Positions 43,170 to 52,384 of a DNA stretch of 64,000 bases are shown piece by piece. The position numbers were made by a program, and so were the translations under genes. This DNA comes from CAYMZZ01 sp046297935 (lineage in GTDB: Bacteria; Bacteroidota; Bacteroidia; Chitinophagales; Chitinophagaceae). The notes beneath the pieces are model-generated. The model was not told the origin of the DNA and made no database searches. It saw only the letters and a program-made list of their open reading frames with translations. The stretch spans positions 62,001 through 126,000 of the forward strand of contig JBKBHA010000011.1 in NCBI GenBank assembly GCA_046297935.1, read 5' to 3'. The stretch's first letter is position 1. Every line of letters begins with the position of its first letter.

Positions 43170-44573
43170 TTAAGGTTTTATTTCGCCAACCATATTCGCC
43201 GGAATCACCCATTGGTCAAACTCTTCTGCTGTCAGATAGCCCAGCGTTACGGCCATTTCCTTGAGGGTGGTGCCTTCTTTATGGGCTTTCTGAGCAATCT
43301 CAGCTGCTTTGTAGTAGCCAATTTTGGTATTGAGTGCCGTTACCAGCATTAGCGAATTGTCGACATGCTTTTTAATGTTCGCTTCAATAGGTTCAATGCC
43401 TACAGCACATTTGTCGTTGAACGATACACAACCATCGGCTATGAGGCGGGCGCTATGCAGGAAATTGTAGATCATTACCGGCTTGAATACGTTCAATTCA
43501 AAATGACCGGTAGCACCTCCAATGTTGATAGCAACATCATTTCCCAAAACCTGCGCAGCTATCATGGTAAGGGCTTCACATTGCGTTGGATTTACCTTGC
43601 CGGGCATAATGGAGGATCCGGGTTCATTGTCAGGGATAAATATTTCTCCGATACCGCTCCTTGGGCCGCTACTGAGCATGCGGATGTCGTTGGCAATTTT
43701 CATCAGGCTCACCGCTACGGTCTTCAGAGCGCCATGGGCTTCTACAATCGCATCGTGTGCAGCCAACGCTTCAAATTTATTTTCAGCAGTCACAAAGGGC
43801 AGTCCGGTGAGCAAAGCAATATGATTTGCCACATTTTCAGAATAACCTTTAGGAGTGTTAATGCCGGTACCTACTGCGGTACCGCCTAATGCCAGTTCGC
43901 TTAGGTGAGGCAGGCTGTTGCGAATAGCTTTTAAACCGTGGTTGAGTTGCGATACATAGCCGCTGAACTCCTGCCCCAGCGTGAGTGGCGTCGCATCCAT
44001 AAAGTGAGTTCTTCCAATCTTCACGACCTGCATGAAAGCCTTACTCTTTGCTTCCAGGGTGTCGCGCAACTTTTCGATACCTGGAATAGTTGACTCTACC
44101 AGTATTTTATAAGCTGCTATATGCATGGCCGTGGGAAAGGTGTCGTTCGACGATTGTGATTTGTTGACATCATCGTTTGGATGAAGGAATTTTTCCTTAT
44201 CTGTTAACTGACCACCATTGAGTACATGACCACGGTAGGCCACTACCTCATTCACGTTCATGTTGCTCTGGGTACCACTGCCGGTTTGCCAAACCACCAG
44301 GGGAAAATAGTCGTCGAGTTTGCCAGCCAATATTTCATCACAGACACGGCCAATCAGATCACTCTTTTCTTTTGGTAATACGCCTGCTTCAAAATTGGTA
44401 ATGGCAGCTGCTTTTTTCAGATAGGCAAATGCACGAATAATTTCTTTCGGCATCCGGTTAATGTCCTGGGCAATGCGAAAATTGTCGATGCTGCGTTGGG
44501 TCTGTGCACCATAATAGGCCTCCGCAGGCACCTGCACCTCACCCATGGTATCTTTTTCAATTCTAAACGACAT
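43170..44573 (-). CDS. fumC: Fumarate hydratase, class II
   Basis: 467 residues from ATG 44573, which begins the family's MSFRIEKDTMGEVQVPAEAYYGAQTQR. The longer start 17 codons upstream adds a non-homologous leader. It catalyses fumarate to malate in the TCA cycle, as an iron-independent tetramer. The class II signature GSSIMPGKVNPTQCE holds the catalytic loop. An upstream CAAAGGTA (minus-strand TACCTTTG, 44611-44618) is a good -7 element, and a terminator follows, so it is probably monocistronic. Confidence 0.95.
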   Translation of the reverse strand: MSFRIEKDTMGEVQVPAEAYYGAQTQRSIDNFRIAQDINRMPKEIIRAFAYLKKAAAITNFEAGVLPKEKSDLIGRVCDEILAGKLDDYFPLVVWQTGSGTQSNMNVNEVVAYRGHVLNGGQLTDKEKFLHPNDDVNKSQSSNDTFPTAMHIAAYKILVESTIPGIEKLRDTLEAKSKAFMQVVKIGRTHFMDATPLTLGQEFSGYVSQLNHGLKAIRNSLPHLSELALGGTAVGTGINTPKGYSENVANHIALLTGLPFVTAENKFEALAAHDAIVEAHGALKTVAVSLMKIANDIRMLSSGPRSGIGEIFIPDNEPGSSIMPGKVNPTQCEALTMIAAQVLGNDVAINIGGATGHFELNVFKPVMIYNFLHSARLIADGCVSFNDKCAVGIEPIEANIKKHVDNSLMLVTALNTKIGYYKAAEIAQKAHKEGTTLKEMAVTLGYLTAEEFDQWVIPANMVGEIKP

Positions 44574-44610
44574 AGGAAAAATTTGATAAAAGAAAGACTT
44601 TTTGGCGCTG

Positions 44611-44618
44611 CAAAGGTA
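44611..44618 (-). promoter_or_regulatory. Bacteroidota -7 element of fumC (TACCTTTG)
   Basis: On the minus strand TACCTTTG lies 37 bp upstream of the fumC ATG. Confidence 0.55.
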
Positions 44619-44838
44619 AGGCAAAAATTGTCCGGGCAGGGGGAATAAATGTCCTTCAAACTGGCTGCAGTGGCCGTTGTAATAAGTTTATTCTGAGGCC
44701 ATTTTAATTTTTGCCGTCACCCACCTGAATAGTAAATTACAGGAGTACTTTGGTTAACGGTTCTGATTGTTATTGGCTGCAGGATCTGCCTCTGCAATCA
44801 GTTATCTTCATTTTTTCCAACTCATCAGGAGCCAACAC

Positions 44839-46167
44839 ATGAAAAAATTCAGACTGTTCTTTTTGCTTTGCCTTTGCTCAAGCAGCGCATTTACACAGCA
44901 ATACCAACCCGCATCTGCTAACCTCGCCGCACGCAGCCAGTTTCAGGATATGAAATATGGTATGTTTATCCATTGGGGGCTTTCTTCCGTGCTCGGCGAT
45001 GGCGAATGGGTAATGAACAACAGGAATATCAAAGTGACCGACTACCAACGGTTGTTGCGGGTGTTTAATCCGGTCGATTTTGATGCGGCCAGCTGGGTGT
45101 CGATTGCCAAAAATGCGGGTATGAAATACATCGTATTCATCACCCGTCATCACGACAGTTTTTCCAACTGGGACACCCGGCAGTCTGAATGGAAAATAAC
45201 CAATACCGTATACGGAAAGGATGTATTGAAGATGCTGGCGGAAGAATGTAGGAAGCAGGGCATACGGCTTGGCCTCTACTATTCAACGCTCGACTGGTAT
45301 AGGTCGGATTATCCGCATGAAACAGGTAGGACCGGAAAGGGAACGGGGCGTACGGGAGAGGGGAACTATGCCTCTTATCTGCAATTCATGAAAGCACAGC
45401 TCACTGAGTTATTAACCCAGTATGGAGATATTCTTTCCATCTGGCTTGATGGTCATTGGGATCAGACGAACCCTGAAGGGCATGAAGACAGGGCCTCGCG
45501 CATAGACTGGAAATATGAGGAATTATATGGCCTTATTCATTCCCTGCAGCCTCAATGCATGATCGGAAACAACCACCATCTCACGCCTTTGCCCGGAGAA
45601 GATTTTCAAATGTTTGAGCGCGACCTTCCCGGTGAAAATAAAAGTGGATTGAGTTTTCAAACAGCTTCCGATAAATTGCCACTTGAAACCTGCGAAACCA
45701 TTAATGGATCCTGGGGCTACAATATAACCGACCGCAATTATAAAACAACTGCACAGGTAATCCGTTTGCTGGCAGGAGCTGCCGGACGCAACGCCAATTT
45801 ACTATTGAATGTGGGCCCTATGCCGAATGGGGTTATACAACCTGAATTTGCCGACACCCTTGCAGCAGCCGGCCAATGGCTGAGCAAACATGGCGAAAGC
45901 ATTTACGGTACCCGGGGTGGTCCGCTTAGTCCACAGGCGTGGGGCGTAACAACTCAAACCAATAAAAAGATTTACCTGCATCTCTTCGAAAAGCCCGAGA
46001 GCGATCATGTTTTTTTGCCCGGAGAAAAACGCCAAGTGCAACACATACGCGTGTTGAATAGTACCGTAAAGCCATCAATCTCCAGTACCAAAGATGGCTT
46101 AAACGTGACAATATCCGATGTGCAGTTGGAGGGCCCCGATACTGTGATTGAAATCGAGTTCAAATAA
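44839..46167 (+). CDS. Alpha-L-fucosidase (GH29)
   Basis: 442 residues from ATG 44839, chosen because it starts the signal peptide MKKFRLFFLLCLCSSSAFTQ; the upstream in-frame start adds a leader that fits nothing. The GH29 core shows GMFIHWGLSSVLGDGEW, YIVFITRHHDSFSNWDT and the catalytic nucleophile D204 in LSIWLDGHWDQ. It hydrolyses terminal alpha-L-fucose from glycans outside the cytoplasm. It starts a three-gene run with another glycoside hydrolase and a sugar isomerase-like protein, 21 and 49 bp apart. Confidence 0.93.
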   Translation: MKKFRLFFLLCLCSSSAFTQQYQPASANLAARSQFQDMKYGMFIHWGLSSVLGDGEWVMNNRNIKVTDYQRLLRVFNPVDFDAASWVSIAKNAGMKYIVFITRHHDSFSNWDTRQSEWKITNTVYGKDVLKMLAEECRKQGIRLGLYYSTLDWYRSDYPHETGRTGKGTGRTGEGNYASYLQFMKAQLTELLTQYGDILSIWLDGHWDQTNPEGHEDRASRIDWKYEELYGLIHSLQPQCMIGNNHHLTPLPGEDFQMFERDLPGENKSGLSFQTASDKLPLETCETINGSWGYNITDRNYKTTAQVIRLLAGAAGRNANLLLNVGPMPNGVIQPEFADTLAAAGQWLSKHGESIYGTRGGPLSPQAWGVTTQTNKKIYLHLFEKPESDHVFLPGEKRQVQHIRVLNSTVKPSISSTKDGLNVTISDVQLEGPDTVIEIEFK

Positions 46168-46188
46168 AAAGCCAGCATTGTAACAACC

Positions 46189-48390
46189 ATGCGCGTTCGT
46201 TTTTTATACGTGACTTTGCTGATACTTTTTGTCTTTCCTGCATTCGCTCAGAAGCAGCTTCCTTTACTGCCAGCCAAGGCCAGTACTCTTACCAGGGCCG
46301 ATTGGTTGGTTAATGCTCCGCCTATTAGTGCGGGGTTATACCGCTCAGCTGATGGCAGCGAACTGGTGCTATACAATGGCTGGTTGAAGCGTAGTTTCAG
46401 GATGGGTAAAAATCTTGTTTGCAGCGAATTCCTGAACATGCGGAATGGCCAGCAGCTTCTGCGGGCGATTTCTCCCGAGGCCGAACTGATGATTGATGGC
46501 AGGGCTTATGCCATCGGAGGCTTACGTGGCCAAAAGGAAAAAGCCTATTTGCTTCCTGAGTGGATTGATCAAATGGAGCCTGGCGAAAAGGATTTTGCTT
46601 TTACGCATTTCGATACCGCCAGCCTTCAGCAAACAGTCAGTTGGAAATCGACCGGCTGGTGGATGCCAGAACAAACAGCGGCCAATGGACTGGAGCTTCG
46701 CCTGCATTTTAAAAGCAGCGAAGAGCGTTTGGCAGGCCTGAAGGTCGTTGTGCATTACTTGTTGTATCAGGGTCTGCCACTGTTATGCAAGTGGGTCAGT
46801 GTAGAGAACGGTACGGGAAGGACTTTGCGAGTAGATCGGCTAAAAAATGAAATCCTGGCGCTGGTTGAAGAAGAAAGCGCGGTAGTTGGCCGCCCGGAGC
46901 AAATGAAAACGCAGCAGGGAATTTACGTGGAAACTAATTACGCGTTTAACAACGCCATGCGTTATGCGATCAGCGATCAAACAACACATTGGATAACCGA
47001 CTCAACTTACAGCTCGCAGGTAAATTATAATTATGAAACACCCTGCATACTGGAAGTTTATCCCGACCACGCACCCGGGATTGACCTGCTACAGGGTGAA
47101 CAATTTGAGTCAGTGCGCAGTTACGAACTGTTGATGGATAGCTACGACCGCGAGCGGCGTGGTATTGCCATTCGAAAAATGTATCGAACCATTGCACCCT
47201 GGGTAACTGCCAATCCCATTTTTATGCACCTGGTCAGTAGCAATGACCAGCAAGTGCGAACAGCCATTGATCAATGTGCAGGTACCGGGTACGAAGCCGT
47301 GATTTTGAGTTTTGGCAGTCATTGTAATATGGAGGATAGTTCGGCCGCTAATATTTCGCGATGGAAGGCCCTGGCCGACTATGCTCACCAGCGAAATATA
47401 AAGATAGGCAGTTATGCATTGTTTAGTTCGCGACGCATTAGCGACGCCGACGATGTGATCAATCCCGCAACCGGAAAACCTGGCGGTGCGTTCTTTGGTA
47501 ATGCACCTTGCTTTGGTAGTAAATGGGGTCTTGCTTTTCGCGACAAGATCAAGTATTTTTTTGAAAAAACCGGGTTTGATATTTGGGAAAATGACGGTCC
47601 TTATCCGGGCGATCGGTGCGCATCGACCAATCATCCGGGGCATCAGGGTCTCGATGATTCGCAGTGGAAGCAAATGCAGATTCAGAAAGAACTTTATCGT
47701 TGGTTAAATGAACGCGGTGTTTACATAAATGCACCTGACTGGTATTTTCTTGATGGAACACATAAAATAGCCATCGGCTACCGCGAAGTGAATTTTTCGC
47801 TTCCCCGCGAAAATCAGAAAATATTGAATCGACAGAATATTTATGATGGAACATGGGAAAAGACACCTTCGATGGGTTGGGGATTTGTGCCATTGACCAG
47901 GTATCAGGGCGGTGGTCCGGAAGCGATCCTTGAGCCTCTGCAGGATCATCTCAACGATTATGTACAACTGATGATGCAATACTATGGTGCGGGCGTGCAA
48001 GCATGCTATCGCGGACCGCGTCTTTTTGATACTGACCGGACAAGGGACTCGGTGCGAGCAGTGATAAACTGGTACAAAAAATATCGCGATATACTGAATG
48101 CAGATATCATTCATTTAAGGCGTGCCGATGGCCGTGATTGGGACGGAATCCTGCATGTAAGTCCAATAGGAAAACTACGCGGATTGTTCATGTTGTTCAA
48201 TCCGCTGGCAAAGCCTGTTACACGCACGATAGAACTGCCAGTGTACTATACTGGTCTGCATCAGAAATTGAAGCTACGAGAAAAGGAGGGCCAGGCGCGT
48301 GTATACCAGATCAATCGTGACTTTAAGTGCGAGGTAACTGTTACCATTCCTGCCAACGGCTATTCCTGGTGGGTAATAGAACAACCCTAG
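46189..48390 (+). CDS. Predicted glycoside hydrolase, clan GH-D-like (alpha-galactosidase type)
   Basis: 733 residues with a signal peptide ending PAFAQ. An N-terminal beta-sandwich (about 30-330) precedes a TIM-barrel region (about 355-640) with GFDIWENDGPYPGDR, where the aspartate after IWEN is a candidate nucleophile, and APDWYFLDGTHK. A C-terminal beta domain follows. The layout recalls GH27/GH31/GH36 alpha-galactosidases of Bacteroidota, but motifs are diverged and the substrate is uncertain. The fucosidase immediately upstream suggests a fucose/galactose-containing glycan. Confidence 0.75.
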   Translation: MRVRFLYVTLLILFVFPAFAQKQLPLLPAKASTLTRADWLVNAPPISAGLYRSADGSELVLYNGWLKRSFRMGKNLVCSEFLNMRNGQQLLRAISPEAELMIDGRAYAIGGLRGQKEKAYLLPEWIDQMEPGEKDFAFTHFDTASLQQTVSWKSTGWWMPEQTAANGLELRLHFKSSEERLAGLKVVVHYLLYQGLPLLCKWVSVENGTGRTLRVDRLKNEILALVEEESAVVGRPEQMKTQQGIYVETNYAFNNAMRYAISDQTTHWITDSTYSSQVNYNYETPCILEVYPDHAPGIDLLQGEQFESVRSYELLMDSYDRERRGIAIRKMYRTIAPWVTANPIFMHLVSSNDQQVRTAIDQCAGTGYEAVILSFGSHCNMEDSSAANISRWKALADYAHQRNIKIGSYALFSSRRISDADDVINPATGKPGGAFFGNAPCFGSKWGLAFRDKIKYFFEKTGFDIWENDGPYPGDRCASTNHPGHQGLDDSQWKQMQIQKELYRWLNERGVYINAPDWYFLDGTHKIAIGYREVNFSLPRENQKILNRQNIYDGTWEKTPSMGWGFVPLTRYQGGGPEAILEPLQDHLNDYVQLMMQYYGAGVQACYRGPRLFDTDRTRDSVRAVINWYKKYRDILNADIIHLRRADGRDWDGILHVSPIGKLRGLFMLFNPLAKPVTRTIELPVYYTGLHQKLKLREKEGQARVYQINRDFKCEVTVTIPANGYSWWVIEQP

Positions 48391-48439
48391 GGTTGCCCGA
48401 TAACAAACTATAGATTGTATCTTTAAAAAAATAAACTGT

Positions 48440-49372
48440 ATGGCAACAAATCGTCGCGAATTTTTACAAAAAATGTCAGGTTTGGCGCTGGGCGCTGCCG
48501 GGCTATCTTTTATTGGAGCACAGGCCCGTGCGGCAGCCGGCTCAGCATCGTTTTTTGAAATTTCGCTGGCACAATGGTCGCTGCATAAATCCCTGTTTTC
48601 AAAAAAGCTCGACAATCTTGATTTTCCGGCCAAGGCGAAGAATGACTTTGGTATCAGCGTCGTGGAATATGTAAATCAGTTTTTCAAAGACAAGGCGGAA
48701 AACAGCGCTTATCTCGCACAATTGCTACAGCGCTGCAAAGATAACGGAGTCAAAAACCACCTGATTATGTGCGACGGCGAAGGTGATCTGGGTACGCCCG
48801 TTGAGGCTGATCGTAAGAAGGCAGTGGAAAATCATTACAAATGGGTGAATGCTGCCAAAGCCCTGGGCTGTGCAACAATACGTGTAAATGCAGCAGGTAA
48901 AGGAAGCGCAGACGAGGTAATGACGGCAGCCGTCGACGGTCTGGGAAGGCTGGGGGAATATGCAGCGAAGGAAAATATCAATGTCATTGTTGAAAATCAC
49001 GGCGGCTATTCTTCCAACGGAAGCTGGCTATCGTCGGTGATGAAACAGGTGAATCAGAAAAATGTGGGTACGCTGCCCGACTTTGGCAACTTTTGCATAA
49101 CGCGGGAGCCAGGCAATTGGATGAAATGTCTGGATAGCTATGACCGATACAAAGGTACTGGAGAGTTGATGCCTTACGCAAAAGGAGTGAGCGCAAAAAC
49201 CTATGATTTCGATGAAAATGGAAACTGCATTGAGACGGATTATAGCCGCATTATGAAAGTGGTAAAAGACAGCGGCTGGAAAGGTTATATCGGAATCGAA
49301 TACGAAGGATCCAGCCTGAGTGAGGATGAAGGTATTAAAAAGACGAAGGCTTTGCTGGAGCGGTTTCTATAA
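48440..49372 (+). CDS. Tat-exported sugar phosphate isomerase/epimerase-like protein
   Basis: 310 residues. A twin-arginine signal (NRREFLQKMSGLALGAAGLSF) precedes an AP-endonuclease-2/xylose-isomerase-like TIM barrel, with NVIVENHGGYSS, TLPDFGNFCI and GYIGIEYEGSSLSEDEG. The metal site Glu/Asp/His/Glu is likely E(NH), D(FGN), H and E(YEG). Members isomerise or epimerise small sugars; the exact substrate is not evident. It is the last gene of the fucosidase run. Confidence 0.88.
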   Translation: MATNRREFLQKMSGLALGAAGLSFIGAQARAAAGSASFFEISLAQWSLHKSLFSKKLDNLDFPAKAKNDFGISVVEYVNQFFKDKAENSAYLAQLLQRCKDNGVKNHLIMCDGEGDLGTPVEADRKKAVENHYKWVNAAKALGCATIRVNAAGKGSADEVMTAAVDGLGRLGEYAAKENINVIVENHGGYSSNGSWLSSVMKQVNQKNVGTLPDFGNFCITREPGNWMKCLDSYDRYKGTGELMPYAKGVSAKTYDFDENGNCIETDYSRIMKVVKDSGWKGYIGIEYEGSSLSEDEGIKKTKALLERFL

Positions 49373-49419
49373 TCCGCTTTCACATTGATCGTTTTGAAAA
49401 TGCTACCGAAGTAGCTTAC

Positions 49420-51585
49420 TCAGTTGATTAATATTTCGTCAATAAACAACCATCCTTTGTCGCCTTTTCCAGGATGCCAGGAAGGAAGTTTTTGGACAGG
49501 TATGCCAACCAGGCGTAAATAGTTAACCTCCGCAGGTTCAAACTTACATTCAAAACCGCGCAGATAAGATGGCTTGGCCATGGTGGGTTGTTCGGGCTTT
49601 ATTTCACCGAGTTTGCGCATACTTCCGGGCTCTTTTCCTCCCCACACTTCCAGGCGGGTGGGTGGCATAATGTAGCTTCCCACATCGATCAGGCTGCCGA
49701 TGGCGACGCTGCTCACTTTCGAATTTTTTGGAAGCGGCAGCAATAGTTCCATTGGTCGGCTGCGCCAGGCCATCCAGTTTCCATCTCTGAAATTGGTTTC
49801 ACCTTTTACCAAATCAGTCAACAGTCCGGGCTTGCCGGCATACACCGACTCGGGTGCTGTTTCCAGTATTACTGTGTCTGGTTTTACGCTACGCTTATAC
49901 AAGTTTGCTTCGAGTATATCACTGCTATACCAGCCTGGCTTATAGGCGCGGGCTTTTATCAGCACGTTTGTACTGATAATTTCATCGCCCTTGTACACTG
50001 CTGCGCGAATACTGTCCGGCTCGGAGCCGTCGAGTGTGTACCTTATCTCGGCGCCATTGATATAATGCTTCAGCTTCAGTAGAGTTGGCTCTGTAAGAAT
50101 AGTTACTTCGTTTTGCAGAACGGGCGGAGACAATTTGAGCTTGATGCTGTCGCCAGCAAATCCCGTTTCAACGGCCAGCTGAGGAAATTCTTTTTGGAGC
50201 TTCTTCCAGTCTTCAGCGGGGCTGGATGTTTGCCATACATACACTTGTTGTAATGCCGAAAGGTTCTTTAACTGGGCCAGATCTTTTGTGGCCACTGAGG
50301 TGCCCGACAAGCTCAGGCTTTTGAGCTGCTTCAACGAAGCAAGTTGCTTTAGCCATTCACCCTTTACGCCGGTGAATGAGAGATTCAGCTTACGCAGGTT
50401 TTCGAAATTACTTATGCTTTGCAGATCCTTTTCATTAAGCGGCATTCGCGTCAGATCAAGTGAAACTATCTGCTTATTTATTTTGCTTAGTTCATTCAAC
50501 TGTTCAGACTTGAATTGACTGCTATTAAAAAACTGAACCTGGATTGCGGGGGAGCTAGCAGCTTCTTCCATTACTACTCTGTTCTCTGAATTGAGTGAGC
50601 GAATAAGCGAAGCATCAGCTGCGGGGAAGTCATAATCTTTTTCCGCTGAGTTACCGAGGCGGGCTACTGCCAGGAGGTAGAGACTGTCGCTGCCGGGCAG
50701 GCTGGCGAGTTTGTCATCAAAAGGAGCACCCGCTGCTACCCAGCGTTGTAGCAGTTCCAGTTCTTCAGCACTAAGCTGGGGCTTTCCTTTGGGCGGCATG
50801 TGTTTTTTGGCTTCAAGGGGCAGCCAGAGCCGCTCGAGCAGCAGGCCCGAACCGGGATTACTGTGATCCCATAGCTTACCCGACTTGCCCCCTTTGAGCA
50901 GCAGTTCGCGGGTTTCCATAATGAGCTCGCCTTTTGCTTTCTGGCTGTTGTGGCAGCTCATACATTTGGATTCAAAAATAGGTTCGATGATATGCTTGTA
51001 AATTACGGCGTCGGCAAGTGGCACCGCTGGTTCGGCTTTGTCGCTTTGTATGGGTGCCAGCAGAAAGCCTTCGCCATGAGTGATATTTGCACCATCGTGA
51101 CCGGTCATAATCAGCATCACCAACATAATAGCAGAGGTGGAAAAGCGACCAATCGCCACTGAGCGGATCATATTTCGGTTGTAATACCAAAGTATCGCAA
51201 GAACGCTGATAGCTGCGCCACCATATTTATGCCAGGCGAGCGCGTCGGCGTCGTAACCTTCTTCGCGCGAAAGAAACAGGCCTACCAACGCTGCCAAAGC
51301 AGCAGTGAGGGCACCAGCCAGCAAAACAGCATCAGCATATTTTTTTAATTCTGCCGGTTCTGATTTTCTTCCGGCAACAAAAAGAAAATATACCACATAC
51401 AAAAGGAGCAGTACAATTGGAAAATGTAGAATGAGGGGGTGCATACGACCCGCTACCTGTAGTAGTCCGGGTACTGCCAATCGATCGCCCATGATCAGCA
51501 GGAATATCAATAGCGAATTCAACAGCAGACAGATATTAGCAATCGTATTTGATCCCGGGAGGGTTGTGCTCTGTTCCTTTTGCAT
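49420..51585 (-). CDS. DUF2231/cytochrome c/LRR membrane protein with a C-terminal chitobiase-like domain
   Basis: 721 residues from ATG 51585, preferred to the TTG at 51609 because it is free of the upstream gene. In order: membrane helices and a DUF2231-like region (about 20-165, RMHPLILHFPIVLLLLYVVY); a PSCyt1-type haem c site CMSCH at 208-212 (NSQKAKGELIME and PPKGKPQLS follow); leucine-rich repeats (about 350-465); a chitobiase C-like FN3_assoc domain (about 490-570); and a discoidin-like end with WHPGKGDKGWLFIDEILIN. The last part recurs in the next gene. It is a likely membrane electron-transfer and polymer-binding protein; function inferred. Confidence 0.85.
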   Translation of the reverse strand: MQKEQSTTLPGSNTIANICLLLNSLLIFLLIMGDRLAVPGLLQVAGRMHPLILHFPIVLLLLYVVYFLFVAGRKSEPAELKKYADAVLLAGALTAALAALVGLFLSREEGYDADALAWHKYGGAAISVLAILWYYNRNMIRSVAIGRFSTSAIMLVMLIMTGHDGANITHGEGFLLAPIQSDKAEPAVPLADAVIYKHIIEPIFESKCMSCHNSQKAKGELIMETRELLLKGGKSGKLWDHSNPGSGLLLERLWLPLEAKKHMPPKGKPQLSAEELELLQRWVAAGAPFDDKLASLPGSDSLYLLAVARLGNSAEKDYDFPAADASLIRSLNSENRVVMEEAASSPAIQVQFFNSSQFKSEQLNELSKINKQIVSLDLTRMPLNEKDLQSISNFENLRKLNLSFTGVKGEWLKQLASLKQLKSLSLSGTSVATKDLAQLKNLSALQQVYVWQTSSPAEDWKKLQKEFPQLAVETGFAGDSIKLKLSPPVLQNEVTILTEPTLLKLKHYINGAEIRYTLDGSEPDSIRAAVYKGDEIISTNVLIKARAYKPGWYSSDILEANLYKRSVKPDTVILETAPESVYAGKPGLLTDLVKGETNFRDGNWMAWRSRPMELLLPLPKNSKVSSVAIGSLIDVGSYIMPPTRLEVWGGKEPGSMRKLGEIKPEQPTMAKPSYLRGFECKFEPAEVNYLRLVGIPVQKLPSWHPGKGDKGWLFIDEILIN

Positions 51586-51601
51586 GGTGGTCTTCAGAAA
51601 T

Positions 51602-52384
51602 CTAATCAATTATTACTTCGTCTATAAATATCCAGCCCTTATTGCCTTTTCCAGGGTGCCAGTCGGGTATGGGGCTGATGTTTTCAAGCAGCAGTTTCAA
51701 TTTCACTGGCTTTTTGGTTGAAGGGAGTGAAAAAGATTCCCACACGAAATTCCTTCCGGATATACTATCGCTTCGATATTGACGCATCTCTGCCCTTGTC
51801 CAGTTTGTCTGTCCTGCTTCCTGAAAATAAAATACTATGTTTTTTGGGAAAAAGATCCAACTATTCTCGTCTTTCAGAATGCCCAATGAAAGTTTATGGG
51901 CTTTCACTTCTTTTTTTAGATCTATTTCCACTGTTACCGTGTCGCTATCAAAGCCCAGCCAGGTGCCGGAACGGTAATTGTTGTTGCCGGCAATACCGTC
52001 GTGAAGAATTTTGGCAGGCTGATTGGCGTAATAAGTATGTGGAGTTGAAGTACGGACGCCAGCTACAGGCTGCCCCATCTTTCGGAAAGGAAATTTGAGC
52101 GTTTCAGAGGGGAGATAGTCTGCGCCCATGCTGCGCAGTTTTAGCACTCCATCGCGATTAACAGGTAGTGGCGATTGATATACAGGATCACTGGCAACAG
52201 GCTCCCGATCATCCCAGGTATAATGGACGGCCGCACCGGGCTGATTGAATTGGATGGTTAGACGCGTGCTATCGCTGTAAATGCTGCTGGGTACCTGCAC
52301 AATTGGTGGCGCCAGTTGCAATTTTTGCTGGGCTTTGCCATACTGGACCGTCAGTATCAGGCAGAACAAAAAATGCCTTGTCAT
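51602..52384 (-). CDS. Secreted FN3_assoc/discoidin-like protein
   Basis: 260 residues with a signal peptide ending YGKAQ. An FN3_assoc segment (FNQPGAAVHYTWDDREPVAS, about 48-100) is followed by a discoidin/F5-8-like domain (about 105-260, LHDGIAGNNNYRSGTWLGF, then DWHPGKGNKGWIFIDEVIID). The two domains in this order are paralogous to the C-terminal part of the neighbouring LRR-cytochrome protein and probably bind polysaccharide. There is a 4-bp overlap with the NHL gene and a 16-bp gap to the LRR-cytochrome gene. Confidence 0.85.
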   Translation of the reverse strand: MTRHFLFCLILTVQYGKAQQKLQLAPPIVQVPSSIYSDSTRLTIQFNQPGAAVHYTWDDREPVASDPVYQSPLPVNRDGVLKLRSMGADYLPSETLKFPFRKMGQPVAGVRTSTPHTYYANQPAKILHDGIAGNNNYRSGTWLGFDSDTVTVEIDLKKEVKAHKLSLGILKDENSWIFFPKNIVFYFQEAGQTNWTRAEMRQYRSDSISGRNFVWESFSLPSTKKPVKLKLLLENISPIPDWHPGKGNKGWIFIDEVIID

